A DNA stretch of 64,000 nt from Lysobacterales bacterium (GTDB lineage Bacteria; Pseudomonadota; Gammaproteobacteria; Xanthomonadales; Xanthomonadaceae): assembly GCA_017302135.1 (NCBI GenBank), contig JAFLDZ010000002.1:248001-312000 (forward strand). The letters are read 5' to 3'. Under the pieces are notes generated by a model, which worked only from the letters and a program-made list of their open reading frames with translations, did not search any database and had not been told where the DNA came from. Below, in pieces: positions 9,056 through 16,301 of this stretch; within the stretch, counting starts at the first letter, position 1, and every line of letters begins with the position of its first letter. The translations under genes and the position numbers were made by a program.

Positions 9056-9084
9056 ACGTCAGCAGACGCCAATCGACGGACGAC

Positions 9085-9115
9085 AAAAAACCCCCGCGAT
9101 GGTGCATCGCGAGGG
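9085..9115 (-). terminator. Intrinsic terminator of the minus-strand regulatory RNA
   Basis: Read on the minus strand, a 10-bp stem (9091-9100 with 9106-9115, one G-U pair) closes a 5-nt loop and is followed directly by six U. There is no T-run on the plus side, so it serves a minus-strand transcript rather than the upstream GT9 gene. Confidence 0.9.
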
Positions 9116-9480
9116 TTCGTCCGTATGCCTTCGATGTCGAGATGTCCGAATCTCGATCCGCCTCGTCCGTGATACGGCCTGTGTCCGGGTCAGTCGGCGC
9201 AAGCCCCCTCCCTGGGGCCCGCGCATCGACCTTGGTTCTGCCCATCGTTTCCTTACGATGCCGGGTCCTTCCAGGCAATGGCGTGCATCCTGCACCGAAC
9301 GCACACGACACTCATCCTTGAGTCTCGCGTCGCCCCCTGCGGGGCGAATGCACGTGGCACATCCGTGTGCCTGCGAAGTGTCCCGGCTGACCGGGAACCC
9401 CGGGATCGAAGCCCCGCCTGAGCGTCGACTGCGATCCATCACGTGCAGGTGAAACGTAAGCGCAAGCGATGCGGAAGGGA
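9085..9480 (-). ncRNA. CsrB/RsmB-type CsrA(RsmA)-sequestering small RNA (5' end approximate)
   Basis: No plausible protein is encoded here. Read on the minus strand the segment is a chain of short hairpins that place GGA in or beside the loop: 9357-9370 (loop CGGA), 9310-9323 (AGGA), 9283-9295 (GGA), 9267-9275 (GGA), 9243-9260 (AAGGAA), 9203-9218 (AGGGA) and 9137-9156 (UCGGAC). About fourteen GGA triplets occur in 320 nt. Loop contexts CAAGGAUG, CAGGAUG and ACACGGAUGU match the binding consensus of CsrA/RsmA. A perfect intrinsic terminator ends the transcript. This is the architecture of CsrB, CsrC, RsmB and RsmZ RNAs, which titrate the translational repressor. Two further hairpins (9332-9345, 9381-9396) lack GGA in the loop. 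The 5' end is unknown; the AT-rich stretch 9490-9620 is the likely promoter region, but I found no convincing -35/-10 pair. Confidence 0.75.
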
Positions 9481-9912
9481 AGATGGTGGGCACCCGGATT
9501 TCAGCCAATTCTGGTAGCCATACGCTGAAAACCTCGGGTTTTCCTGACAGTACTGAGAAACCTGCTACCAATAGTGAACCGTACTATGTGAATATTGATG
9601 GCAGAGATAGTATCGGTAGCAATTCCACTCGACATCGTGAAATGTGGACGATGTCGCAGTTTCAGGGTCGTCATTCACACGACCAGGTGTCGAGCGTCCG
9701 AGACAGCCTGTGCCGCAAGGTTGAAGTCCAGATGCGATGCGTCCGGCAGCGCCCGGGCGTTCCGTGGCCGCGATCATCGTGCAGGCGTCTACAGGGTCCG
9801 AAGACCTGAAACGAACGAATACGACCGACGACAGCGGTCGCGGACTCGTTGGTCCGGGCAAGGTCGGGCGAATGAAAGCCCTCTGCCGAGGACTGAATCG
9901 ACTACGCGACGC
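9481..9912. other. Noncoding stretch: AT-rich segment plus hairpin-dense segment
   Basis: No supportable gene. 9490-9620 is distinctly AT-richer than its surroundings and contains GGTAGC/GCTACC inverted hexamers and a GAAAACC-TCG-GGTTTTC hairpin. 9630-9912 contains several strong stems: 9630-9656 (9 bp), 9666-9684 (6 bp), 9822-9840 (6 bp), and 9906-9924 (7 bp, with the DUF6165 stop codon in its loop). It could be a promoter region followed by a second RNA or a structured 3' UTR of the DUF6165 gene. The strand cannot be decided by eye. Confidence 0.5.
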
Positions 9913-10320
9913 TCAGGGCGTCGCGCCAGCGCGGTAGTCCTGATAGGACTTCTCTTCGACGTAGGCCGAACCCAGCGCCAGGTTGATGTCCTTCTTGATC
10001 CGTGCGCGCTCGTCGTTCTCGAAATAGACGCTGCGCGCAAGACGGATGAATTCCTCGTCGAAAGCCTGCGCTTTTTCCTTGATGCGGATGTCGTCTTCGA
10101 TCACCCAAAGCCGTTCGTTGACCGCCTTCAGCTGCGCGCGCAGGCGGGCGATGTCGTGGCCTGCCGCCGGATGCGCCATCCAGCTGTTCTCGAGTGCCGA
10201 CAGCTCATTGCGGACGTTCGCCAGCTTGGCCGGATCGCTCATCCGCTCGGATTTGATCTGGAGAATGGCGATCTTGTCGAGCAGTTCGCCGAACGAGACG
10301 GGAGCGAGGATTTCGGACAT
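9913..10320 (-). CDS. DUF6165 family protein
   Basis: A 135-residue, mostly helical, highly charged protein starting MSEILAPVSFGELLDKIAIL and rich in Glu, Lys and Arg. I recognise it as the small DUF6165-type family, which often sits near surface-polysaccharide genes; its function is not known. No signal peptide or membrane segment is present. The stop codon falls in the loop of a 7-bp GC-rich hairpin (9906-9924), which may limit read-through toward the downstream small RNA. The gene ends about 430 bp before the RNA begins, so the RNA could share its transcript. Confidence 0.75.
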   Translation of the reverse strand: MSEILAPVSFGELLDKIAILQIKSERMSDPAKLANVRNELSALENSWMAHPAAGHDIARLRAQLKAVNERLWVIEDDIRIKEKAQAFDEEFIRLARSVYFENDERARIKKDINLALGSAYVEEKSYQDYRAGATP

Positions 10321-10443
10321 GGCAGCGTATCTGGCGATGAAGTAAGGAAGGCCGCAAGTGTACGCGCCTTGTCCCCGGGCGCCCTGCCCCTTATGATGGC
10401 GCCCCGCAGCTGTGGACCCGAATCCATCGTCGCGAGCACCTTC

Positions 10444-10577
<134 letters not shown>

Positions 10578-10689
10578 GGGAGTATCTGCTGGATCAGGAG
10601 CGACAAAGGCCGGAATGCCAGCGTTCGGATCGGCGGTCTTTTTCGCCCGCGTCCGGTTTCATCCCGCGATTACGTATACCCCCGAGGAT

Positions 10690-11424
10690 ATGGCTGACTC
10701 TCTCCCCCATGGCCGCTGCATGATCGAATTCGGTCACTTGACCCACGCCGGGCTGCGCCGCGAGCTCAACGAGGACACCTATTACGGTGACAGCGACCTC
10801 GGGCTGTGGCTGGTCGCCGACGGCATGGGCGGTCACGAGTACGGCGAAGTGGCCAGCGCGCTCGCCCGCGAGACCATCGTCCGCGAGATCCGCCAGGGCA
10901 CATCCCTCGCCCAGGCGATCCGCACCGCCGACGAGGAAATCATCCGCGTCTCGCGCCAGCGCAGCGACGCCCTGCCGATGGGGACGACCGTGGTCGCCCT
11001 GCGCATCCTCGGCAACCGCTTCGAAGTGGCCTGGGTCGGCGACAGTCGCGCCTATCTGTGGCGCGACGGCCAGTTGGCCCAGCTCTCGCACGATCACAGC
11101 TATGTCCAGGAACTGATCTCGCAGGGCGCGATCACCGTCGATCAGGCGCGCACCCATCCGCATCGCAACGTGGTGACCCAGGCATTGGGCGTGACCGATC
11201 CGCAGAATCTCAACGTCGAAACCCTGTCCGGCGAACTGCGCCCGGGTATGCAGCTTCTGTTATGCAGCGACGGACTGACCGAGGAAGTCGACGACGGCAA
11301 CCTGTCCCAGGTGCTCTCGCATATCGAATGCAGCGCGCAGGAATGCGTCGATGGTCTCGTCGCCGCCGCGCTCGATGGCGGCGGCTCGGACAACATCACC
11401 GTGGTGCTGGTCCGCCGCAACTGA
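10690..11424 (+). CDS. PP2C-family serine/threonine protein phosphatase
   Basis: The 244-residue protein carries the PP2C/Stp1 metal-binding motifs in order: RRELNED (about residues 23-29), VADGMGGHEYGE (D44 to H49), GTTVVAL, WVGDSRAYLWRDGQL, CSDGLTEEV and GGSDNITVVL. It is a cytoplasmic Mn/Mg-dependent phosphatase with no extra domains. The ATG at 10690 is used here; the next in-frame ATG at 10720 (MIEFGHLTH) is equally credible because the GAGG before 10690 is too close to be a good ribosome site. It stands alone after tRNA-Ser; no partner kinase lies nearby. Confidence 0.92.
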   Translation: MADSLPHGRCMIEFGHLTHAGLRRELNEDTYYGDSDLGLWLVADGMGGHEYGEVASALARETIVREIRQGTSLAQAIRTADEEIIRVSRQRSDALPMGTTVVALRILGNRFEVAWVGDSRAYLWRDGQLAQLSHDHSYVQELISQGAITVDQARTHPHRNVVTQALGVTDPQNLNVETLSGELRPGMQLLLCSDGLTEEVDDGNLSQVLSHIECSAQECVDGLVAAALDGGGSDNITVVLVRRN

Positions 11425-11445
11425 TCGCGCGGCGACAGATCATCA

Positions 11446-12042
11446 TCAGCCTTTGCATCTCGGCAGGGATTGCTTCAACTCGTCGCCCTTGACCTCGCAG
11501 GTCCAGTCGACCATGCCCGACGCCGCGTTCGCGGCCGGCCGCAGCACGATCGCGCTGCCCTCGGGAAAGCGCTCGTCCATCTTCACCGTGACCACGCCCT
11601 GTTCCCCCAACCTGATTTCGCGAACGGCCCCGCCGCGCATTTCGGTCGGCGCCGGCAGTCCTGCTTCATCGGCATCGCGTGGCCAGCGGCCATTGCTCTG
11701 GTAATACTCGGTAAGCGACACCCGGAACATCGTCGCCCGGCTGGCGGCCTCCGCAATCAGCGCGCGGCGGTCCATCAGCTTGGCCTGGGCATCCATCGTT
11801 TGGCGGGCGCCGTCGACGCTGCGCTGCACCGACGCTTCGACTTCGTCGGCAACCTGCTGCGCTTCGGCGCGCGCACGACCCAGATCGACCTGCGGATTCG
11901 CCGGTGCTGTCTGCGCTTTGGCGGCAGCCTCGGCCTTGGTCGCTGCAGCCTCGCGCGGTTGGACGATAAACCGGTCGTAGCCCAGCAGCGCCAGGAAACC
12001 GCCGATGAGCACGGCGATCAAGGTGAGGACGAATTGTTTCAT
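11446..12042 (-). CDS. Pilin-domain protein with N-terminal membrane anchor
   Basis: This 198-residue protein starts with an uncleaved membrane helix (MKQFVLTLIAVLIGGFLALLGY), then an Ala/Glu/Gln-rich, likely helical linker (about residues 35-95). The C-terminal domain resembles type IV pilins: ATMFRVSLTEYYQSNGRWP, a central glycine-rich strand region, and a paired-cysteine end (WTCEVKG...PRCKG). It lacks the prepilin peptidase signature GFTLIE, so it is probably an anchored pilin-like protein, not a pilus subunit. It lies 70 bp downstream of the Nudix gene on the same strand. Confidence 0.7.
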   Translation of the reverse strand: MKQFVLTLIAVLIGGFLALLGYDRFIVQPREAAATKAEAAAKAQTAPANPQVDLGRARAEAQQVADEVEASVQRSVDGARQTMDAQAKLMDRRALIAEAASRATMFRVSLTEYYQSNGRWPRDADEAGLPAPTEMRGGAVREIRLGEQGVVTVKMDERFPEGSAIVLRPAANAASGMVDWTCEVKGDELKQSLPRCKG

Positions 12043-12112
12043 GCGGAACCCTTTATCGAATCGGCGGCCAACTTTAGCCCGGACATGACCGGGAGTGGAC
12101 ATCGCACATCGC

Positions 12113-12601
12113 TCAGACCCGCGAATACGCCCAGGACACCATCTTGCCATCGCGATACGGCATGACGCCGTGGAAGCCGCGCGGGTCGTCGTCGAACACC
12201 AGCGGCAGGAAGCGGCGGTCGCCATCCCACAGCGGCAGGTCGAGAATGCGCTCGACCGGCACCCACTCCAACGTGCCTTCGGCATTCGTCTCATGCGGTG
12301 TGCCGCTGTAAGCGGTGATCAGGAAGATGAATCCGAGCCAGTCCTCGCCCTGTTTGCCGAAGCCGGGCCAGCTGATCGTCCCACGCAGGACCAGCGCATT
12401 GCAGTGGATACCGGCCTCTTCGTGGATCTCGCGACGCATACCCGCGACCACATCTTCGTCGGCCTCGAGCTTGCCGCCGAGACCGTTGTATTTGCCGAGA
12501 TGCTGGTCGTCGGGCCGCGCATTGCGATGGATCAACAGCACCTGCCTGCGATCCGGCGACAGCACATAGCCGAGAGTGGCGACGATCGGGGTGTAGGGCA
12601 T
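12113..12601 (-). CDS. Nudix hydrolase (MutT/8-oxo-dGTP diphosphatase-like)
   Basis: The 162-residue protein contains a complete Nudix box: G43-x5-E49-x7-REIHEEAGI (R57 to I65). The N-terminal strand (VLLIHRN) and a following ISWPGFGKQGEDWLGFIF segment resemble enzymes annotated as 8-oxo-dGTP diphosphatase, but specificity cannot be assigned by eye. It is preceded by a good ribosome site (ACAGGAAGC) and a perfect -10 hexamer with almost no leader (see 12626-12692). It precedes the pilin-domain gene and follows the hybrid kinase gene on the same strand. Confidence 0.9.
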   Translation of the reverse strand: MPYTPIVATLGYVLSPDRRQVLLIHRNARPDDQHLGKYNGLGGKLEADEDVVAGMRREIHEEAGIHCNALVLRGTISWPGFGKQGEDWLGFIFLITAYSGTPHETNAEGTLEWVPVERILDLPLWDGDRRFLPLVFDDDPRGFHGVMPYRDGKMVSWAYSRV

Positions 12602-12625
12602 GCGAAGCTTCCTGTGTGGCGAGCG

Positions 12626-12692
12626 ATTATAGGGGGCGCGTGTCGCGCACCGGGTTCGAGATCATCGCGAAAGGCTGGTGCGCGACACGCGC
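12626..12692 (-). promoter_or_regulatory. Nudix-gene promoter with a 16-bp inverted repeat
   Basis: On the minus strand a perfect TATAAT (12626-12631) lies about 25 bp before the Nudix ATG. An exact 16-bp inverted repeat (12636-12651 with 12677-12692, 25-bp spacer) begins four bases upstream of that -10, so its near arm fills the -35/-10 spacer. The -35 itself is poor. The repeat could be an operator or a terminator-like hairpin for the upstream kinase gene. Confidence 0.6.
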
Positions 12693-12720
12693 ACCCAATG
12701 AAACGGCATGGCGCAGGCGA

Positions 12721-15700
12721 TCATGCCGCGCGTGCGGTCAGCATCCGTCGCAGCATCGATTTCAGCGCCAGCGCCTTGACCGGCTTCGGCAGCAGGCCGA
12801 GGCCATGTTCCAGCGCGATGCGGCGTACGTCGCCGCTGTCGTCGGCGCTGAGGATCAAGGTCGGACGCGGGCCGAAGCGTTGCGCGAGCCGCGCCTGCAC
12901 CGCCACGCCGGTATCGCCATCGTCGAGGTGGTAGTCGAACAGCCAGAGCGCATGATCCGCGCCCGCAGCCAGCAGCGCTTCGGCATCCGCACCATTGGCT
13001 GCGGCGTCGACGCGGCAATGCCAGCTTTCGAGAATCGTGCGCAGCGCCGTCAGCGCATGTCGATCGTTGTCCACGATCAAAATGCGCAGCCCTTCGAGGC
13101 CCGCTGCCGCAGGCGTCGCTTCCTGCTGTGGCGCGGCGATCGACGCCAGGGTGAGCGAAAACACCGTTCCGCGCGCACTGCGGCTGCGCAATCGCAGCGG
13201 CGCATCGAGCAGACGCGCGATGCGGTCGGCGATGGCCAGACCAAGGCCGAGTCCCTGCCCCGCGGCGCCGTCTCCACGCCGGAACTCCTCGAAGATCACC
13301 AACTGCTGCGATTCGGGAATGCCGGGGCCGGTGTCGTGCACTTCGATCCGCAGTTGGCCGGCGTCATGACGTACGCCCAGCAGCACGCCGCCGCGTTCGG
13401 TGTAACGCACGGCGTTGGCGAGAAAGTTCTGCAGCACCCGCCGCAGCAGTTGCGGATCGGTGTGCACCCAGGCGCGTGTGGCGCGGTAGCGGAAGCGCAG
13501 CCCGCGCTCTGCCGCCAGTGCGCGGAATTCCGATGCCAGTGGCTCCAGCACATCCGCCAGCGGAAACACGCGCAACTGCGGCACCAGGCCGCCGGCTTCG
13601 AGTCGCGACATGTCGAGCAGCCCGGAGAGCAGATCGCCGGTGGAATCCAGCGCTCCGCGAATCTGCTGCGCGGTGGCGCGCTGCGCATCGGCCGGCAATT
13701 GTTCGACCAGCGCATCGGTGAACAATTGCGCCGCATGCAGCGGTTGCAGCAGATCGTGGCCGATCGCGGCGAGGAACCGGCTCTTGGCGTCGTTGGCGCG
13801 CTCGGCGTCGGCGCGCGCCTGGTCGAGCCGCGCAGTGCGGTCGGCCACGCGCTGTTCGAGCGTTTCGTTGCCGCGGATCAGTTCGGCCTCGGCATGACGG
13901 AACGCGGTGACATCGGTGAACGTGGCGACGAAGCCACCACCGGGCATCGGGTTGCCGCGGATTTCCACCGCACCGCCGTCTGGAAACACACGTTCGCTCA
14001 CGTAAGGCGTACCGGCGTGCATGTGACGCACGCGCTTGTCGACTTCCTCTTCGATCGAATTCGCGTTCCAGCCGTTGCGCAGGTTGTAGCGCACCAGATC
14101 CGCGACCGGCACGCCCACGCGCAGCAGCGAGTCCGGGTAGCCGAACAGTTCGGCATAGCGGTGGTTCCATGCCACCAGACGCAGATCGCGATCGACGACG
14201 CTGATGCCCTGGCTCATGTTCTCCAGCGCGGCTTCGAGCAGACGCTGGTTGAAGCGCAGATCCTGCGAGGCCTCGCCCACGATCGCGGCAACGGTATCGA
14301 AATCGCGGCCCGCCTCACGACGCGCGGCATCCAGCAGCAGGCGTGCGGACGCCGACCCCAGCACCGCCGCGAGTTCGCGCTCCAGCCGCGTTTCCTGCAG
14401 CACCGGCACCGCACCGGTGGCGGGCGCGCCCAGCAGTGCGGCGTCGACGGTTTCGCGCGGAAGAAAACGGCGCCCGGCATCGCGCAAGGTATCGAGCGCG
14501 AGTCCCCGCGCACCCGTGCGACGCGGCCCTGCCTGCCACCATGCGGTCGCGCGCGTCGATGCGAACAAGGTGACGATCACGCCCGCGAACAGGCTCATCG
14601 TCACCGCGCGCCCGAGCCGACTCCAGCCTGTCAGTCCGAAGAACGCATCGGGCGCGAACATCGACCAGCCACCGGGGCCTTTGCGCAGCCACTGCGTCTC
14701 GAGGCTACGCGCTTCGACCAGTGCCGGCACCAGCAGCAGCCACACCCAGAGCGCGACCGCTGCGGCGATGCCCAGCAGCACCGCGCGCGGCGGTGTCTGC
14801 GGTCGCCACAGCGCGAAGCCCAGCGCAGGCGCCAGCGCGGCCAATGCGGAGAACGACAGTGCGCCGACATCGGCCAGCGCGTCGTTGCCGGCGATCAGAC
14901 GGCTGTAGCCCCAGGCCAGCAGCACGATCGCGAGGATGCCGATCCGGCGCTGTACCAGCACCGCGCCGCGCAGATCGGGTTGGTCGGAAGGCGTGGCCCG
15001 ATCGCTGCTGCGTGGTGCCCAGACGCCGCGCAGCCACAGCGGCGTGAGCCAGTGGTTGCCGATCATCAGGCTCAGCGTGACCGTGCTGACAATCACCATG
15101 CCGGTGCCCGCGCTCAGACCGCCGAGAAACGCGAGCAGCGCCAGCCCCTCGCGGCCCTGCGACAGCGGCAGCGCCAGCACGTACAGATCGGACGGCACGT
15201 TCTGCGCGCCGAGCAGCGCGTCGCCCGCGCGCGCCAGCGGCAGGATGGGAATCGCGATCAGCAGCAGATACAGCGGAAACAGCCAGCGCGCGCGCAGCAC
15301 GTGGCGCTCGTCGCGGCATTCGACCGCACCGACGTGGAACTGGTGCGGCAGCGTGAACATCGCCAGCATGCCAAGAAGCACCAGCGGCGCGAAGCCGGAA
15401 AGATCGCCCGCCTGCGGTCGCAGCAGTTCGGTCGCAGAAGGCGCCGCCGGCAGTCCGAAGGCGAATACGCCGATCGCGAGCATCGCGCCGAGCTTGAGCA
15501 GCGCCTCGAACGCCATCGCCAGGATCAGACCTCGATTGTGTTCTGCGGCGCTCGCGCTGCGCGTGCCGAACAGCATCGCGAATGCAGCCATCACCAGCGC
15601 CACGTACAGCGCACTGTCCTGCCACGCCGGCACCTGCACCGCATCGTCGTGAACCAGCAGCGCGAAGCTCATCGCCACGGCTTTGAGCTGCAGTGCGATG

Positions 15701-16086
15701 TAAGGCACGATGCCGAGCACCGCAACGAAAGTCACGGCGGCAGCCAGCCAGCCATCCTGCCCGAGCCGGCTGGCGACGAAATCCGCGATCGACGTGCTGT
15801 TGCTCTCGCGCACCAGTCGCACCAGCCGCATCAGCAGGCCGATACCGAAAACGTAGAGAAGGATGGTGCCGACGAAGGTCGGCGGCAGCGGCCAGCCGTA
15901 GCGTGCCGCCTGGGTCACGGTGCCGAAGAACGTCCAGGAGGTGCAATACACCGCGAGCGAGAGCGCGTAGATATCCGGCCAGCGCCGCGCCAGGGCCTGT
16001 GGCCGGCGTTCGCCGTAGACCGCGACCGCGAACATGATGCCGAGCCACCCCAGGCTGGCCAGGATCACCACGCCGATGCTCAGCAT
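12721..16086 (-). CDS. Transporter-fused hybrid sensor histidine kinase (CbrA/CrbS-like)
   Basis: At 1121 residues this fuses four modules. Residues 1 to about 490 form a sodium:solute symporter (PutP/SSS)-like domain of about a dozen membrane helices, starting MLSIGVVILASLGWLGIMFAV. A PAS domain follows (about 600-730; WNHRYAELFGYPDSLLR). The kinase core has phosphoacceptor H777 (AAIGHDLLQPLHAAQ), N-box NFLANAVRYT near 887 and DTGPGIP. A C-terminal receiver runs from about 997 with D1051 as phosphoacceptor and K1101. This is the layout of CbrA/CrbS-type kinases that control carbon or acetate use. No response-regulator gene is adjacent. Its neighbours are an outer-membrane receptor and 3-hydroxybutyrate uptake genes, which suggests, but does not show, a carbon-source signal. 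Confidence 0.93.
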   Translation of the reverse strand: MLSIGVVILASLGWLGIMFAVAVYGERRPQALARRWPDIYALSLAVYCTSWTFFGTVTQAARYGWPLPPTFVGTILLYVFGIGLLMRLVRLVRESNSTSIADFVASRLGQDGWLAAAVTFVAVLGIVPYIALQLKAVAMSFALLVHDDAVQVPAWQDSALYVALVMAAFAMLFGTRSASAAEHNRGLILAMAFEALLKLGAMLAIGVFAFGLPAAPSATELLRPQAGDLSGFAPLVLLGMLAMFTLPHQFHVGAVECRDERHVLRARWLFPLYLLLIAIPILPLARAGDALLGAQNVPSDLYVLALPLSQGREGLALLAFLGGLSAGTGMVIVSTVTLSLMIGNHWLTPLWLRGVWAPRSSDRATPSDQPDLRGAVLVQRRIGILAIVLLAWGYSRLIAGNDALADVGALSFSALAALAPALGFALWRPQTPPRAVLLGIAAAVALWVWLLLVPALVEARSLETQWLRKGPGGWSMFAPDAFFGLTGWSRLGRAVTMSLFAGVIVTLFASTRATAWWQAGPRRTGARGLALDTLRDAGRRFLPRETVDAALLGAPATGAVPVLQETRLERELAAVLGSASARLLLDAARREAGRDFDTVAAIVGEASQDLRFNQRLLEAALENMSQGISVVDRDLRLVAWNHRYAELFGYPDSLLRVGVPVADLVRYNLRNGWNANSIEEEVDKRVRHMHAGTPYVSERVFPDGGAVEIRGNPMPGGGFVATFTDVTAFRHAEAELIRGNETLEQRVADRTARLDQARADAERANDAKSRFLAAIGHDLLQPLHAAQLFTDALVEQLPADAQRATAQQIRGALDSTGDLLSGLLDMSRLEAGGLVPQLRVFPLADVLEPLASEFRALAAERGLRFRYRATRAWVHTDPQLLRRVLQNFLANAVRYTERGGVLLGVRHDAGQLRIEVHDTGPGIPESQQLVIFEEFRRGDGAAGQGLGLGLAIADRIARLLDAPLRLRSRSARGTVFSLTLASIAAPQQEATPAAAGLEGLRILIVDNDRHALTALRTILESWHCRVDAAANGADAEALLAAGADHALWLFDYHLDDGDTGVAVQARLAQRFGPRPTLILSADDSGDVRRIALEHGLGLLPKPVKALALKSMLRRMLTARAA

Positions 16087-16215
16087 GCTGTGCTCGTGGT
16101 TCCAGGCTGGGTGGCGGTCTTCGACATATCCCCGATGCGGACTGATCTCTCTCGAATCGGGAGGATATCGCAGATGGGCATCCGCGCACCGGGCGTGCGG
16201 CGCCCTAGCTCTTTG

Positions 16216-16240
16216 CAGGAGCGGCTGAAGCTGCTCCTAC
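16216..16240 (-). repeat. GTAG-headed REP palindrome (single)
   Basis: On the minus strand GTAGGAGCAGCTTCAGCC continues into a palindrome (AGGAGC at 16217-16222 with GCTCCT at 16233-16238). It has the same head and CTTCAGCC core as the copy at 572-592. It abuts the receptor-gene terminator. Confidence 0.6.
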
Positions 16241-16273
16241 AAAAACAGCGGCGGACTTTCGTCCGCCGCTGTT
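16241..16273 (-). terminator. Intrinsic terminator of the TonB-receptor gene
   Basis: A 13-bp perfect stem (16244-16256 with 16261-16273) with a 4-nt loop, followed on the minus strand by a five-U run, ends 29 bp after the receptor stop codon. The plus side has only TTT, so it chiefly serves the minus strand. Confidence 0.9.
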
Positions 16274-16301
16274 TCAGGGATGCGACTCAGGTGCGTTGCG
16301 A

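Noticed and set aside
9059..9571. 170-codon open frame on the minus strand over the small RNA
   Set aside because: No conserved-looking protein features; hairpins and a terminator explain the sequence better. RNase P RNA and tmRNA were considered for the same region, but their signature sequences are absent.
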